Below are positions 1 through 9,551 of a stretch of 33,301 bases of DNA, one piece after another (within the stretch, counting starts at the first letter, position 1; the number at the start of each line of letters is the position of its first letter). The stretch covers positions 1 through 33,301 of the forward strand of contig CAMDKM010000008.1 in the NCBI GenBank assembly GCA_945900965.1, read 5' to 3'. Source of the DNA: Bordetella parapertussis. Its GTDB lineage: Bacteria > Pseudomonadota > Gammaproteobacteria > Burkholderiales > JACQAP01. The translations under genes were made by a program, and so were the position numbers. The notes beneath the pieces were generated by a model. The model ran no database searches and was not told the origin of the DNA. It was given only the letters and a program-made list of their open reading frames with translations.

Positions 1-1
1 G

Positions 2-1990
2 CCGGCAGATGCGCCGGTGGGCGGGGACATTCGCGAATTTCTTGCGCTGGACGATCATCTGTTCACGGTAAAGCTGACGCCCAATCGTGCCGACTGTCTG
101 TCGATACTCGGTATTGCACGCGAAGTATCGGCGCTGACCGGGGCTGCGCTGAATGTGGCGCGAATAAAAAAGACTCAGGCCTCCATCGTCGATAAATTTC
201 CAGTATCGATTTCCGCCCCGCAAGCCTGCGGGCGATTTACCGGTCGAGTCATTCAAGGGGTGCGCGCCGATGCACCTACCCCGGCGTGGATGAAGCAGCG
301 ACTGGAAAGAGCCGGGCAACGGTCGATTTCCGCGCTGGTCGATGTAACCAATTATGTGATGCTGGAATTGGGCAGGCCACTGCATGTTTACGATGTGGAC
401 AAGTTGCGCGGCGGAATCGACGTGCGCTTTGGTGCCAAGGGCGAGAATCTGAAGCTGCTGAACGAGCAGACCGTGCCGCTCGATGAGGACGTTCTGGTGA
501 TTGCCGATGAAGGCGGGCCCATTGGCTTGGCCGGCATCATGGGGGGAGATCGTACCAAGGCCGACCTGGCCACCCGCAACGTGTTTCTGGAGGCGGCATT
601 TTTCTTTCCGGACGCCATCGCAGGGCGTGCCCGCCGTTACAATTTTTCCAGCGATGCATCGCATCGCTTCGAGCGAGGCGTGGATTTCGACAATAACCTC
701 GACGGAATCGAGCGCGCCACCGAGCTGATCTTGACGATTTGCGGGGGGCGCGCGGGCCCGGTGGTCGATAGCATTGCGCGACTGCCGGTGCGTAAGCCGG
801 TGCGCATGCGCAGAGCGCGTGCCGAGAAAATATTGGGTGTGGCGGTGTCGGCGGAAGAAATTGCCGCCATATTTACCCGGCTCGGACTCAATTTTGCCCG
901 CGAAGTGTCGGGGAGATCCGATAGTTTTGTGGTGACGCCTCCTGCTTTCCGGTTCGATATCGAAATCGAGGAAGACCTGATCGAGGAAGTGGCGCGCGTT
1001 TACGGGTACGAGCGCATTCCGGTAAGACCGCCGACCGGTCGGCTGAAAATGCTGAAGCAGCCCGAGCGACTATTTCCGACACATGAATTGCGCAATCGCT
1101 GGGCCGCGGCGGGTTACCAGGAGGTGGTCAACTACAGTTTTGTCGATTCAGCCTGGGAGGCCGATTTGGCGGGGAACCCGGTGCCGATTCGTCTGCTCAA
1201 TCCGATCGCGGGCAATCTCGATGTCATGAGAACCGGGCTGATGGGCGGACTGATAGCGAACGTACGCTACAACCTTAATCGCAAGCTGGATCGAATCCGC
1301 ATTTTCGAGATTGGCCGGGCGTTCCTGCGAGACAGCTCCGTAACGGACGCAGATTTGAGTGTGGCCGGCATTCACCAACCGCTCAGGTGCGCCGCTGCGG
1401 CTTACGGATTGGTCGAAGACGAGCAATGGGGCATGGCGAAACGCATGTGCGACTTTTTCGATTTGAAAGGTGATCTGGAGGCCTTGCTGGCTCCCAGAAC
1501 CCTCAAGTTTGAGAGTTGTGTCCATCCAGCGTTGCATCCCGGCCGAAGTGCCAGCGTCGAGCTCGACGGCCGACAGATAGGCTGGATCGGCGAGTTGCAT
1601 CCCAAGTGGCTCCGCAAATACGACATTGAAGGAACCCTGGTGTTATGCGAGCTGGATTGCGAGCCAATTCAGTCCCTGGCTCTGCCACATTACGCAGTGG
1701 TGTCGAAGTTTCCTCCGGCCCGGCGGGATATTTCCGTGACGCTGGAAGAGAGCATCAAGGTTCAGACTGTAATCGAGAGGCTCGTGGCGGCGGCAATACC
1801 GATTGTCGATACGATCTCGGTGTTTGACGTCTACCGTGGGAAAGGCATTGAAAATGGGAAAAAAGGTCTTGCATTCCGGGTGTTATTGAAAGATACTCAA
1901 AAAACGCTGACGGATGGCGAAGTTGAAGCAGCGTTAGATAATCTGCGTGACATCCTGGTGCGGGAATTTGGCGCCTCGCTCAGACAATAG
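2..1990 (+). CDS. pheT: Phenylalanyl-tRNA synthetase beta subunit (5' end outside window)
   Basis: This is the beta chain of the cytoplasmic alpha2beta2 enzyme that charges tRNA-Phe; the beta chain carries the editing and tRNA-binding parts. The frame is already open at base 2 (PADAPVGGDIREFL), and the family motif TPNRADCLSILGIAREV follows. The first ~150 residues of the usual ~790 are therefore missing to the left of the window; the GTG at 17 is internal, not a start. The B3/B4 editing region follows, then B5, then a catalytic-like domain, and finally a C-terminal anticodon-binding (FDX-ACB) domain beginning near SKFPPARRDISV. The gene ends 9 bases before ihfA, the classical pheS-pheT-ihfA arrangement. 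Recognition is by family motifs and gene order; nothing looks broken. Confidence 0.96.
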   Translation, partial: PADAPVGGDIREFLALDDHLFTVKLTPNRADCLSILGIAREVSALTGAALNVARIKKTQASIVDKFPVSISAPQACGRFTGRVIQGVRADAPTPAWMKQRLERAGQRSISALVDVTNYVMLELGRPLHVYDVDKLRGGIDVRFGAKGENLKLLNEQTVPLDEDVLVIADEGGPIGLAGIMGGDRTKADLATRNVFLEAAFFFPDAIAGRARRYNFSSDASHRFERGVDFDNNLDGIERATELILTICGGRAGPVVDSIARLPVRKPVRMRRARAEKILGVAVSAEEIAAIFTRLGLNFAREVSGRSDSFVVTPPAFRFDIEIEEDLIEEVARVYGYERIPVRPPTGRLKMLKQPERLFPTHELRNRWAAAGYQEVVNYSFVDSAWEADLAGNPVPIRLLNPIAGNLDVMRTGLMGGLIANVRYNLNRKLDRIRIFEIGRAFLRDSSVTDADLSVAGIHQPLRCAAAAYGLVEDEQWGMAKRMCDFFDLKGDLEALLAPRTLKFESCVHPALHPGRSASVELDGRQIGWIGELHPKWLRKYDIEGTLVLCELDCEPIQSLALPHYAVVSKFPPARRDISVTLEESIKVQTVIERLVAAAIPIVDTISVFDVYRGKGIENGKKGLAFRVLLKDTQKTLTDGEVEAALDNLRDILVREFGASLRQ

Positions 1991-1999
1991 GGGATATCG

Positions 2000-2308
2000 A
2001 TGACGCTGACCAAGGCCGATCTGGCGGATCTGTTGTTCGAAAAAGTGGGTTTGAACAAGCGCGAAGCCAAGGACATGGTGGAGTCCTTTTTCGAGGAAGT
2101 GCGCATGGCGCTTGAAACCGGCGATGGCGTAAAACTCTCCGGTTTCGGCAATTTTCAGCTCCGCAATAAACCGCAACGGCCAGGCCGCAATCCCAAAACC
2201 GGCGAGGAAATTCCCATCACGGCCCGGCGCGTCGTGACCTTTCACGCCAGTCAGAAATTGAAGGCCATGGTCGAGAAGAATTACGGTGGACAGCAGCAGC
2301 AACCCTAG
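2000..2308 (+). CDS. ihfA: Integration host factor alpha subunit
   Basis: This is a 102-residue HU/IHF-family DNA-bending protein, the alpha half of the IHF heterodimer, which shapes the nucleoid and assists promoters and recombination. The beta-arm signature [20 protein letters not shown], with its intercalating proline, and the following [11 protein letters not shown] are typical of IhfA rather than HU. The length matches the family (~100 aa). The ATG is preceded by a purine-rich AGGGGAT at about the right distance. It sits directly behind pheT and overlaps the start of the next MerR gene, so the three genes are probably co-transcribed, as in other proteobacteria. Confidence 0.96.
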   Translation: MTLTKADLADLLFEKVGLNKREAKDMVESFFEEVRMALETGDGVKLSGFGNFQLRNKPQRPGRNPKTGEEIPITARRVVTFHASQKLKAMVEKNYGGQQQQP

Positions 2309-2651
2309 GACACCGCTTCCGCCGATCCCGGCCAAGCGATACTTCACCATTGGTGAGGTGAGCGAGCTGTGCGGCGTGAAGCCGCACGTGTTGAGGTATT
2401 GGGAGCAGGAATTCACGCAACTCAAACCAGTCAAACGGCGCGGCAATCGGCGTTATTACCAGCATCACGAAGTGCTGCTGATCCGTCGGATCCGGGAATT
2501 GCTCTACGAACAGGGTTTCACGATCAGTGGCGCCCGCGCCCGTCTTGACGAATCCGCGATTCGGGCCAAACACGCGGCATCGCCGACCAACGCAGAGCCG
2601 CCTTCCATGCGTCGTGAACTACAGGGAATTCTGGAATTGCTGCGTGCATGA
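2286..2651 (+). CDS. MerR-family transcriptional regulator (ihfA-linked type)
   Basis: This is a 121-residue protein with an N-terminal MerR winged helix-turn-helix (about residues 18-85: [20 protein letters not shown], then WEQEF and RRGNRRYY). A short tail follows, with no cysteine metal-binding loop, so it is not a metal-sensing MerR. The start is GTG at 2286, inside the last 23 bases of ihfA; the first ATG in frame lies far inside the domain, so GTG is preferred. This short MerR gene is commonly found between ihfA and tRNA-Pro in betaproteobacteria. Its effector and targets are not evident from sequence. Confidence 0.88.
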   Translation: MDSSSNPRTPLPPIPAKRYFTIGEVSELCGVKPHVLRYWEQEFTQLKPVKRRGNRRYYQHHEVLLIRRIRELLYEQGFTISGARARLDESAIRAKHAASPTNAEPPSMRRELQGILELLRA

Positions 2652-2711
2652 TCGGCTGATGCTTTTCGCCGCGTATCCGCGTCGCAATTCTCCCTGCGAC
2701 GGATATGTCCC

Positions 2712-2748
2712 CTGATGAACGAGTAGGGCTCTGTTATAATCGGCGCGC
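2712..2748 (+). promoter_or_regulatory. Promoter of tRNA-Pro with GC-rich discriminator
   Basis: A perfect TATAAT -10 box lies at 2735-2740. A poor -35 (CTGATG, 2712-2717) lies 17 bases upstream. The bases just after the -10 (CGGCGCGC, 2741-2748) are pure G/C. That is the discriminator type found in stable-RNA promoters repressed by ppGpp/DksA. Transcription would start a few bases before the tRNA 5' end at 2753, leaving almost no leader. The stringent control is inference from the discriminator. Confidence 0.7.
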
Positions 2749-2752
2749 AATT

Positions 2753-2831
<79 letters not shown>

Positions 2832-2960
2832 TTTCCCGCAACGGAATTCATACGGCACTAACCCACCAAGACGAATGAGCGGACGGAAGATCATCGTTTC
2901 CTCATCCGATTTTCCCTGTTGTTGGACCGGTATGTTTCGGTCCCCCTGTTCATTCCGGCG

Positions 2961-3725
2961 ATGAGAATTCTGCTGAGCAACGATGACGGGTATTTTGCCC
3001 CCGGTCTTGCCGTGCTGGCCGATACCCTTGGCGCGATCGCCGAGCTCACCGTTGTGGCACCGGAGCGGGATCGTAGTGGTGCCAGCAATTCGCTTACCCT
3101 CGACCGTCCCTTGTTCGTGCGCCGATCCAGCGCCGGGTACTGGTATGTCAACGGAACGCCGACGGATTGTGTACATCTGGCAGTAACCGGGCTGCTCGAC
3201 AAGTTGCCTGACATTGTGGTCGCCGGAATCAATCACGGGGCCAATATGGGGGACGACACAATCTATTCCGGCACCGTGGCCGCGGCAACTGAAGGTTTCC
3301 TGCTCGGTATTCCGTCGATCGCCGTGTCCTTGGCCAGCAAGTCCGCAGGCAATTATGCTTCCGCCGCGACGGTTGTTCGTCATTTGGTGGAGCGTTTCAT
3401 GCGGCTGCCGGCGCCCACACCCATCTTGTTGAACGTGAATGTCCCGGACCTGCCGTATGCGGAACTGCGCGGCACCGAGGTTACCCGGCTGGGGCGCCGA
3501 CACAAGGCGGAATCGGTGGTGAAGTCGGTCAATCCGCGCGGAGATACCGTCTATTGGGTGGGCGCCGCGGGTAGCGCACAAGACGCTGGCGAGGGGACTG
3601 ATTTTCACGCAGTGGCCAATGGAAGGGTCTCGGTCACACCCCTGCAAATTGATCTGACCCACTATGCGCAGCAACAGGCCTTGCGTTCCTGGATCAACGA
3701 CCCGGCCGAGTGGCTGCGGAAATGA
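2961..3725 (+). CDS. surE: 5'/3'-nucleotidase SurE
   Basis: This is a metal-dependent survival-protein nucleotidase that dephosphorylates nucleoside monophosphates. The 254-residue product starts at ATG 2961 ([15 protein letters not shown]), which puts the metal-binding Asp8-Asp9 pair at the usual place. An upstream TTG at 2919 would add 14 non-conserved residues and is rejected. Other family motifs are [20 protein letters not shown] and [19 protein letters not shown]. It is the first gene of surE-pcm-nlpD. Its stop overlaps the pcm start by 4 bases (ATGA), indicating translational coupling. The Shine-Dalgarno sequence is weak. Confidence 0.96.
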   Translation: MRILLSNDDGYFAPGLAVLADTLGAIAELTVVAPERDRSGASNSLTLDRPLFVRRSSAGYWYVNGTPTDCVHLAVTGLLDKLPDIVVAGINHGANMGDDTIYSGTVAAATEGFLLGIPSIAVSLASKSAGNYASAATVVRHLVERFMRLPAPTPILLNVNVPDLPYAELRGTEVTRLGRRHKAESVVKSVNPRGDTVYWVGAAGSAQDAGEGTDFHAVANGRVSVTPLQIDLTHYAQQQALRSWINDPAEWLRK

Positions 3726-4381
3726 ACGGCAGAATTCCCGGAATCGGCATGACCTCAGCGCGAACGCGCCTGCGTATGATCGAGAGGCTGAGGGCCAGCG
3801 GCGTGAAGGACGAACTGGTCCTGAACGCCATGGCGGAAGTGCCGAGACATTTTTTTATCGACGAGGCGCTGGCCAGTCGGGCCTATGATGATGTCTCCCT
3901 TCCCATCGGGTTCGGGCAGACGATATCCCACCCGCTTACGGTGGCTCGCATGGTGGAGCTGGCGCGCGGAGGACGCGAATTGGGCAAGGTCCTGGAAGTG
4001 GGTACCGGTTGCGGCTATCAGGCGGCGGTGCTGTCGCGTCTGGCGCGGGAGGTTTATTCGGTAGAGCGGCTTTCAGGATTGCTGTCCAAGGCCAGGGTAC
4101 GATTGCGCGAACTGGGTATTCGCAACGTCAAACTCAAACATGCCGACGGCCATCTTGGCTTGAAAGACGGAGGCCCATTCGATGCCATTGTTTTGGCGGC
4201 AGCCGCCACCCATCTTCCTCAGGATTTGGCGGACCAACTGACCGAAACCGGCCGCCTGGTTTTGCCGTTGGGTACGCGGGAGCAACGGCTGGTGTTGGTC
4301 GAGCGCAGCGCCAGCGGGTTCTCGCAGACGGTGCTGGATGACGTCAAATTTGTGCCATTGATGGCGGGGGTGGCGACGTAA
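3722..4381 (+). CDS. pcm: Protein-L-isoaspartate O-methyltransferase
   Basis: This is an S-adenosylmethionine-dependent repair enzyme that methylates isoaspartyl residues of aged proteins. The product has 219 residues. Conserved segments are ALPIG-like [13 protein letters not shown], the SAM-binding glycine motif [19 protein letters not shown], and the C-terminal [13 protein letters not shown]. The ATG at 3722 overlaps the surE stop and is preferred; GTG 3710 would enter surE further, and an internal ATG at 3758 is possible. The stop shares one base with the nlpD start (TAATG), so surE, pcm and nlpD read as one operon. Confidence 0.95.
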   Translation: MNGRIPGIGMTSARTRLRMIERLRASGVKDELVLNAMAEVPRHFFIDEALASRAYDDVSLPIGFGQTISHPLTVARMVELARGGRELGKVLEVGTGCGYQAAVLSRLAREVYSVERLSGLLSKARVRLRELGIRNVKLKHADGHLGLKDGGPFDAIVLAAAATHLPQDLADQLTETGRLVLPLGTREQRLVLVERSASGFSQTVLDDVKFVPLMAGVAT

Positions 4382-5481
4382 TGATAAATCGGCGGGTTCA
4401 TTGTTCGCCGGCCATGGTGCTGGTTTGTGTGTTGGTCTGTGCCGGCTGCGAGTCGACGCCGGTTGCCGCGCCGGTCCAGGAGCATTCGCCAGTCGTGCGA
4501 AATTCCGTACGAACGCCGCCAGCGCCGAGTCCTGACGTAAAGCCCAAACCACCGCGACCCAACGTCAAAGAAAAAATTGCAGTCGCCAGGCAGTCAGCCG
4601 ACGCCCCCGAATCGACTGAGCCTTCCCCGGGCGAAAAGCCCTTGATCAAGCCCTACACAAATGAAGACTGGCGACCGCAGTATTACGTGGTGAAAAAAGG
4701 CGATACGCTTTACAGCATCGCGTTGGATCACGGCCAGGACTACAAGGACCTCGCGGCCTGGAACCAGATTGAAGATCCCTCGAAAATAAGTATCGATCAG
4801 CGTATTCGACTGTTTTCTCCGAACTCGCCGGCTGACGGGCCGCGACGGGATCCGACCCCGCTTCCCGAACCCGCTCCGGTGGTGCCCATAGCGGTCAAAG
4901 GCGAACCCAAGGCGCACAAGCTGGCTTATTCCGATCGAGCCTTCGCACAACTCAAACAAGTGCCAACAGCGGTGCCGCCGACCGCTGCGACAACTTCTCC
5001 GCTTGCGATCGACAGCGGCAACAAGGCAGTGCCCAAACCTGTCGCAAGCCCGAATGTCGGGGCAATTCCGGTCACAGTGCCGAGATTGCCCTCTGGAGCG
5101 GGAAAAATCGTCTGGGAATGGCCGGCGGATGGAAAAGTGCTGTATCCGTTTGGGCAGGGCACAAACCAAAAAGGGTTGGGTATCGAGGGCAGCGCGGGGC
5201 AACCGATAACGGCAGCCGCGCCCGGCAAGGTGGTCTATAGCGGCAGCGGCTTACGCGGCTACGGCAAGCTCGTTATCGTCAAGCACAATGACTCCTATTT
5301 AAGCGTTTACGCCCATGGCAGCCAGATTCTGGTCAAGGAAGGCCAATCCGTGGCGAAGGGGCAAAAAATTGCCGAGATGGGCAGGGCTGAAGGCGAACAG
5401 GCGACCATGCTGCATTTTGAAATTCGCCTGCTCGGAAAACCGATCGATCCCCTCGAATTGCTGCCGCCGCGCGGTACCTGA
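4381..5481 (+). CDS. nlpD: Lipoprotein with LysM and degenerate LytM (M23) domains, NlpD type
   Basis: This is a probable outer-membrane lipoprotein that activates a septal cell-wall amidase (AmiC type). The 366-residue product begins with a signal peptide ending in VCAGC (lipid-anchored Cys23). A Pro-rich linker follows, then a LysM domain at about 101-146 (YYVVKKGDTLYSIALDHG) and a C-terminal M23/LytM fold at about 255-362. The catalytic zinc ligands look absent. The position of the first HxxxD reads QKGLGIEG, and the HLH motif reads MLHFEIR. This degeneration is what characterises NlpD/EnvC activators as opposed to endopeptidases. It follows pcm as usual. Unusually, no rpoS follows it; the next gene is convergent and only 2 bases away. 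Confidence 0.93.
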   Translation: MINRRVHCSPAMVLVCVLVCAGCESTPVAAPVQEHSPVVRNSVRTPPAPSPDVKPKPPRPNVKEKIAVARQSADAPESTEPSPGEKPLIKPYTNEDWRPQYYVVKKGDTLYSIALDHGQDYKDLAAWNQIEDPSKISIDQRIRLFSPNSPADGPRRDPTPLPEPAPVVPIAVKGEPKAHKLAYSDRAFAQLKQVPTAVPPTAATTSPLAIDSGNKAVPKPVASPNVGAIPVTVPRLPSGAGKIVWEWPADGKVLYPFGQGTNQKGLGIEGSAGQPITAAAPGKVVYSGSGLRGYGKLVIVKHNDSYLSVYAHGSQILVKEGQSVAKGQKIAEMGRAEGEQATMLHFEIRLLGKPIDPLELLPPRGT

Positions 5482-5483
5482 AT

Positions 5484-7463
5484 TCAGCCCAGTTCGCGTA
5501 CCGCCTGTTTGAATTGCGCGAATTTCTCCCGCTCTGGCGCCTGAGTGTCTCGCAGCGCATGGCCGTAACGCAGCGACAGATAAAGCACACAAATATTCCG
5601 GGCCTGGGTTTTCATTTGCGGCATCTGCATTGCCACCCGTGCCGCGAAGTCCCGCGGACCTTCGCTCGCCAGACGCACCATGCCCAGACGGCCCATGGCC
5701 CGGCAATACGCGAAATAAACACGTTGTACCGGATCGACGCGACGATCGGGGCGTCTGACCAAAAGCAGCACGGCAAGCAGCAACAGCAGCGCGGCGCTTA
5801 TCAGTATCAGTGCGGCTACCATGTCTTCCCATTTGACTTGGCGAAATCCCAGTCGGGAGAGCAAATCGAGTTGCCGCTCGGGGCTATAACCCAGTACCCA
5901 CTGATTCCAGGAGTTCGCCACGGCATCCAGAGTGAATCGCGCCTGCTTGATCCAGTCGATTTGGGTTCGGGAAAGCAAAGGCAAGACATCGCTTGCCGGC
6001 ACTGCCGCAACCAGCCCGCGTTCGATTCGCAGAGGCGATACCGCCGCCGTGGGGTCTACCCGGACCCAACCCTCGTTTGGCAACCAGACTTCCGACCAGG
6101 CATGCGCCTCCGATTGTCTGACCACCAGATAGTCGTCGACCGGGTTGATTTCTCCGCCGAGATAGCCTGTCACGACCCTCGCGGGCACACCGGCGGCACG
6201 CATCAGAAAGGTAAACGCCGAGGCGTAATGTTCGCAAAAGCCGCTGCGCGTTTCGAATAAAAATTGGTCCACGGGATCCTGGCCAAGCCGCGGCGGTTCC
6301 AGCGTGTAAAAAAACGGCGTCGTCTGAAAGTGACGCAATGCCTGTTGAATGACGGCCCGATCATTCGCCGACTGCACGCGCCACGATTGCGCCAAGGCCT
6401 GAGCGCGGGGCGAAAAGCCCACGGGCAGGTGCAGCGCCGATGATCGCAAATGCGGGGCAAGATTACGCTCTACGCGATACTTTGGAATGGATTCGATGGA
6501 GTAGGCCCGACGTTCACGCACGGGCTTTTTCGCCAGCATCTGCAAATCGGTGGTCAGGTAGGCATCCGGGGGCAGGGTGCCTGGCAGGTCAATGGCAAAT
6601 AGCCAGAATTTGTCGTGGGGCTCCAGCGTGACGACATACGGAATGGCGGGGGCCAGGGCTTCCAGGTCCACGCCATGCGAGGTCAACGTGCGGCCTGGTC
6701 GCCAGGTGCGACCATCGAATTCCGACAGCACCGGCCCGCGCCAATACAGTTGCGAAGGTTTGTCGGGCATTTTGTCGAACAACACCCTGAAGGCTATCTC
6801 GTCTGACTGGCTCAGCGAACTCACGTCGCCGGGCGACATGGTGTCGGACAGCCCCATACGGCCAGCATAATTAAATTGTGGCAAACCCCACAGAGGTCCA
6901 CTGGCACGGGGAAACAACAGGAAAAATACCAGCATGAGCGGCATGCCCTGCACAAGCAGGATGGCCGAATGCCGGAATGTCTGGCGCAGCCGCGGCGCGC
7001 TTGCATGGTATTGCAGGCCGACCTGGGTGGCGGTAATCATCCACAGGCACCCCAGCATGTAGACCGCGGTGCCGATCGATTGGGAATAGAAAAAATTCGT
7101 CACCAATAGAAAGTACGCCAGCAGGATCACCACCATGAAATCGCGTGGCTTGGACATCTCCAATAGTTTGAGTGCGGTCATGACGGTGAGCAAGGCAACG
7201 CCCACATCGCGGCCATACAAAGTTCGATAGGCCGCTCCCACGCCGGCCACACAGATCAAGGCCAGAATCACCAGCAGCCAGCGTGCCGGCAAAGGTCGGC
7301 GAACATAACCGAGGTACAGGCGAGCCAGGATCATTACCAGGGCGAAGGCGGAAATCCAGGCGGGAAGATGCAAGGCGTGGGGTGCCATAACCAGGGTCAA
7401 CGACAGGAGAATTGCCGCGAGTTTTCCCAGACTTAACGGGGGAATGGCGGATGCGTCGGCCAT
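5484..7463 (-). CDS. tgpA: TgpA-type membrane transglutaminase
   Basis: This is a polytopic inner-membrane protein with a periplasmic transglutaminase domain. The product has 659 residues from ATG 7463; an upstream start at 7508 would overlap the DUF58 gene. An N-terminal block of about six hydrophobic helices (DUF3488) precedes the transglutaminase core. The catalytic triad is visible: Cys410 in RSGFCEHYAS, His454 in SEAHAWSEVW and Asp470 in WVRVDPTA. A further membrane segment (ALILISAALLLLLAVLLLV) and a cytoplasmic DUF4129-like tail follow. The start is 2 bases after the DUF58 stop, so moxR, DUF58 and tgpA form one operon. This trio is widespread; its substrate is unknown. Confidence 0.92.
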   Translation of the reverse strand: MADASAIPPLSLGKLAAILLSLTLVMAPHALHLPAWISAFALVMILARLYLGYVRRPLPARWLLVILALICVAGVGAAYRTLYGRDVGVALLTVMTALKLLEMSKPRDFMVVILLAYFLLVTNFFYSQSIGTAVYMLGCLWMITATQVGLQYHASAPRLRQTFRHSAILLVQGMPLMLVFFLLFPRASGPLWGLPQFNYAGRMGLSDTMSPGDVSSLSQSDEIAFRVLFDKMPDKPSQLYWRGPVLSEFDGRTWRPGRTLTSHGVDLEALAPAIPYVVTLEPHDKFWLFAIDLPGTLPPDAYLTTDLQMLAKKPVRERRAYSIESIPKYRVERNLAPHLRSSALHLPVGFSPRAQALAQSWRVQSANDRAVIQQALRHFQTTPFFYTLEPPRLGQDPVDQFLFETRSGFCEHYASAFTFLMRAAGVPARVVTGYLGGEINPVDDYLVVRQSEAHAWSEVWLPNEGWVRVDPTAAVSPLRIERGLVAAVPASDVLPLLSRTQIDWIKQARFTLDAVANSWNQWVLGYSPERQLDLLSRLGFRQVKWEDMVAALILISAALLLLLAVLLLVRRPDRRVDPVQRVYFAYCRAMGRLGMVRLASEGPRDFAARVAMQMPQMKTQARNICVLYLSLRYGHALRDTQAPEREKFAQFKQAVRELG

Positions 7464-7465
7464 GA

Positions 7466-8491
7466 TTAAGTGTCCGACAACTCGAACAAGGCCAGCGCTT
7501 GCAGGCATTTGTTCCGATGTGCTGCACCGGCGTCCACCTCAAGCACGGTGCCGGGTAATCGCAGGCCGAAGCGCTGCCCGCGAGCGTCGATGTCGAGGAC
7601 CCAACGCGTCAGGCGGGAGATTTTTCCCTCTGGCCCTAAGGAATCGGGCAGGTCCGCAAAATTCAGCCACAGCTCGGGTGCCGCGCTACCCGAGAACTGT
7701 TTGGCAAGCAGAACGTCATTGCGGGCGAAAGCCTTCCAGGCAATGTGCCGTGGGGAGTCGCCACGGTGAAAGGTTCGCAATCCGGCAAAATCCTCCGCGC
7801 CGATGCCGAAACTCCTGCCTTCGCCATGCATGGGTTGCGCCGGTGGCAAAGGCAGCTTCCCAGGTTCGGGCTGCGGATATACCAGGCACGAGAGGTCAAG
7901 TTCGACATTGGCCCAGGCGTAAAACAGACCCAGGGGATAGGTCGTAAAAATCCGGAATCGGCCCGGGCGCAACAGGCCGCGTCGGGTGGATGGCAGCGCA
8001 ATCAGCACATCCCGGCTGGTGCCCGCAGGCGAATCGAAGTAGACGGTGGGATGGTTATGCCATTGCAGCGCGAGACTCACCCGGTCTATTCGACCCGGAT
8101 TTTCGACGTAGATCCGAAAATTCACAAAGTCTCCTGCGAATACCGCGGCCGATTTGCCCGGCCGCAGTGCGATCCGCGCCAGGTTGCGCCAGCAGTGCAG
8201 CATCGATACCACGGCTGAACCCATGAGCAGGAATGCCAGCAAATAGGCCAGGCTCAGGTTGTAATTAATCGCGCCGATCAGGATCAGAAACAAGGTCAGT
8301 CCGAACATCAGTCCCGGGCCCGAGGGAAGGATGTAGACGCGTCGCTGGCCCAGCACCACCGGATCTGATTCGGCCCCACGCGAGGGCAATAACCAGTCGC
8401 CCACCCGGTCGCGAATTGATCGCCTGCCCACGCGGGGAGTTGCGTTTCGAGGCGGACTGATGCCTGCTGGCGCCGTGCCCCGCTGCGGCAT
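7466..8491 (-). CDS. DUF58 domain-containing membrane protein
   Basis: This is a 341-residue protein with two adjacent membrane helices near residues 60-105, followed by a soluble region. The family signature is GLRTFHRGDSPRHIAWKAFA, which defines DUF58 proteins encoded next to MoxR ATPases. I chose ATG 8491 because it lies 10 bases after the moxR stop and has GAGAG upstream at good spacing. The longer frame from 8569 would overlap moxR by 68 bases with unconserved sequence. By analogy with moxR operons it may be a client or scaffold of the MoxR chaperone-like ATPase; that role is inference. Confidence 0.88.
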   Translation of the reverse strand: MPQRGTAPAGISPPRNATPRVGRRSIRDRVGDWLLPSRGAESDPVVLGQRRVYILPSGPGLMFGLTLFLILIGAINYNLSLAYLLAFLLMGSAVVSMLHCWRNLARIALRPGKSAAVFAGDFVNFRIYVENPGRIDRVSLALQWHNHPTVYFDSPAGTSRDVLIALPSTRRGLLRPGRFRIFTTYPLGLFYAWANVELDLSCLVYPQPEPGKLPLPPAQPMHGEGRSFGIGAEDFAGLRTFHRGDSPRHIAWKAFARNDVLLAKQFSGSAAPELWLNFADLPDSLGPEGKISRLTRWVLDIDARGQRFGLRLPGTVLEVDAGAAHRNKCLQALALFELSDT

Positions 8492-8501
8492 TACAAGACT
8501 C

Positions 8502-9419
8502 TCAAGGGATGGCAACGTCCGCGAGGATGCGGTCAACGACGTGAGTATTGGACAGCGCGGCATATCCATCGACCGGGGATAGCCGATGAGCGGCGACGCA
8601 GGACCAGATGGCCTGCACGTCTTCCGGAATCACTTCGAGACGCCCATCGAGGAAGGCCCACGCCCGCGCCGCATTCAGAATGCCCAATCCTGCCCTGGGC
8701 GACAGGCCGTTGACAAAATCCTGCGATCGACGCGTATAGGCGATCAGAGCCTGCACGTAATCCAGCAAGGCTGGCGCCGCAAATACTTCGCGCACCGATT
8801 TTTGCATCGATTTCATGTCGTCCGTCTTCATGGCGGGCTCGATGTCCGCGATCATGTCGCGTCGCTCGCGGCCTTCGAGCAGAGTGCGTTCCGCGGCGGC
8901 GTCCGGATAACCCAGATGAATGCGCATCAGGAAGCGGTCAAGCTGGGATTCCGGCAACGGGAAGGTGCCGACCTGATGCGAGGGGTTCTGGGTGGCAATG
9001 ACAAAAAACGGCTCGGGCAGGGGGCGTGTTTCACCTTCCGTGGTGACCTGCTGTTCTTCCATTGCTTCCAGCAGGGCGCTCTGCGCTTTTGGGGTGGCCC
9101 GATTCACTTCGTCGGCGAGAATGACTTGGGCAAAAATCGGTCCTGGATAAAATTGGAATGCCGCGTTATCGCGGTTGAATACCGAAACCCCCAGAATGTC
9201 CGCCGGCAACATGTCGCTGGTGAACTGAATGCGCTGAAAATCCAGCCCCAATGTTTTTGCCAGCGCATGGGCCAACGTGGTCTTGCCCACCCCCGGCAGA
9301 TCTTCAATCAACAGATGGCCTCGCGCCAGAAAGCAGGCGAGTGTGAGTCGAATCTGATTTTCCTTGCCGAGGATGATGCGGCCAATTTGGTCAATAACCG
9401 GGGACAGTGGACTTGTCAT
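8502..9419 (-). CDS. MoxR-family AAA+ ATPase
   Basis: This is a 305-residue AAA_3/MoxR ATPase thought to act as a chaperone for assembling enzyme or envelope complexes. The Walker A motif is LPGVGKTTLA (Lys46) and the Walker B region is VILADEVNRATPK. The sensor-1 segment is FFVIATQNPSHQVGTFPLPE, and the arginine-finger region is ESQLDRFLMRI. The C-terminal lid ends in HRLSPVDGY. It is the first gene of the tight moxR-DUF58-tgpA run. Its start ATG at 9419 is unambiguous. No VWA-domain gene is present beside it, unlike many larger MoxR clusters. Confidence 0.94.
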   Translation of the reverse strand: MTSPLSPVIDQIGRIILGKENQIRLTLACFLARGHLLIEDLPGVGKTTLAHALAKTLGLDFQRIQFTSDMLPADILGVSVFNRDNAAFQFYPGPIFAQVILADEVNRATPKAQSALLEAMEEQQVTTEGETRPLPEPFFVIATQNPSHQVGTFPLPESQLDRFLMRIHLGYPDAAAERTLLEGRERRDMIADIEPAMKTDDMKSMQKSVREVFAAPALLDYVQALIAYTRRSQDFVNGLSPRAGLGILNAARAWAFLDGRLEVIPEDVQAIWSCVAAHRLSPVDGYAALSNTHVVDRILADVAIP

Positions 9420-9551
9420 GCGATCCGATAGGCGAAATGACTACTGAAAGTTTGCGGCGAATCCCGGGGCACCCGCCTGATATGGGTGCTGCAAATAAGG
9501 CCCGCACAGTTTACCCCAGCAAGCCGACTTGGCGCTCACTCCCGGTGGCAC

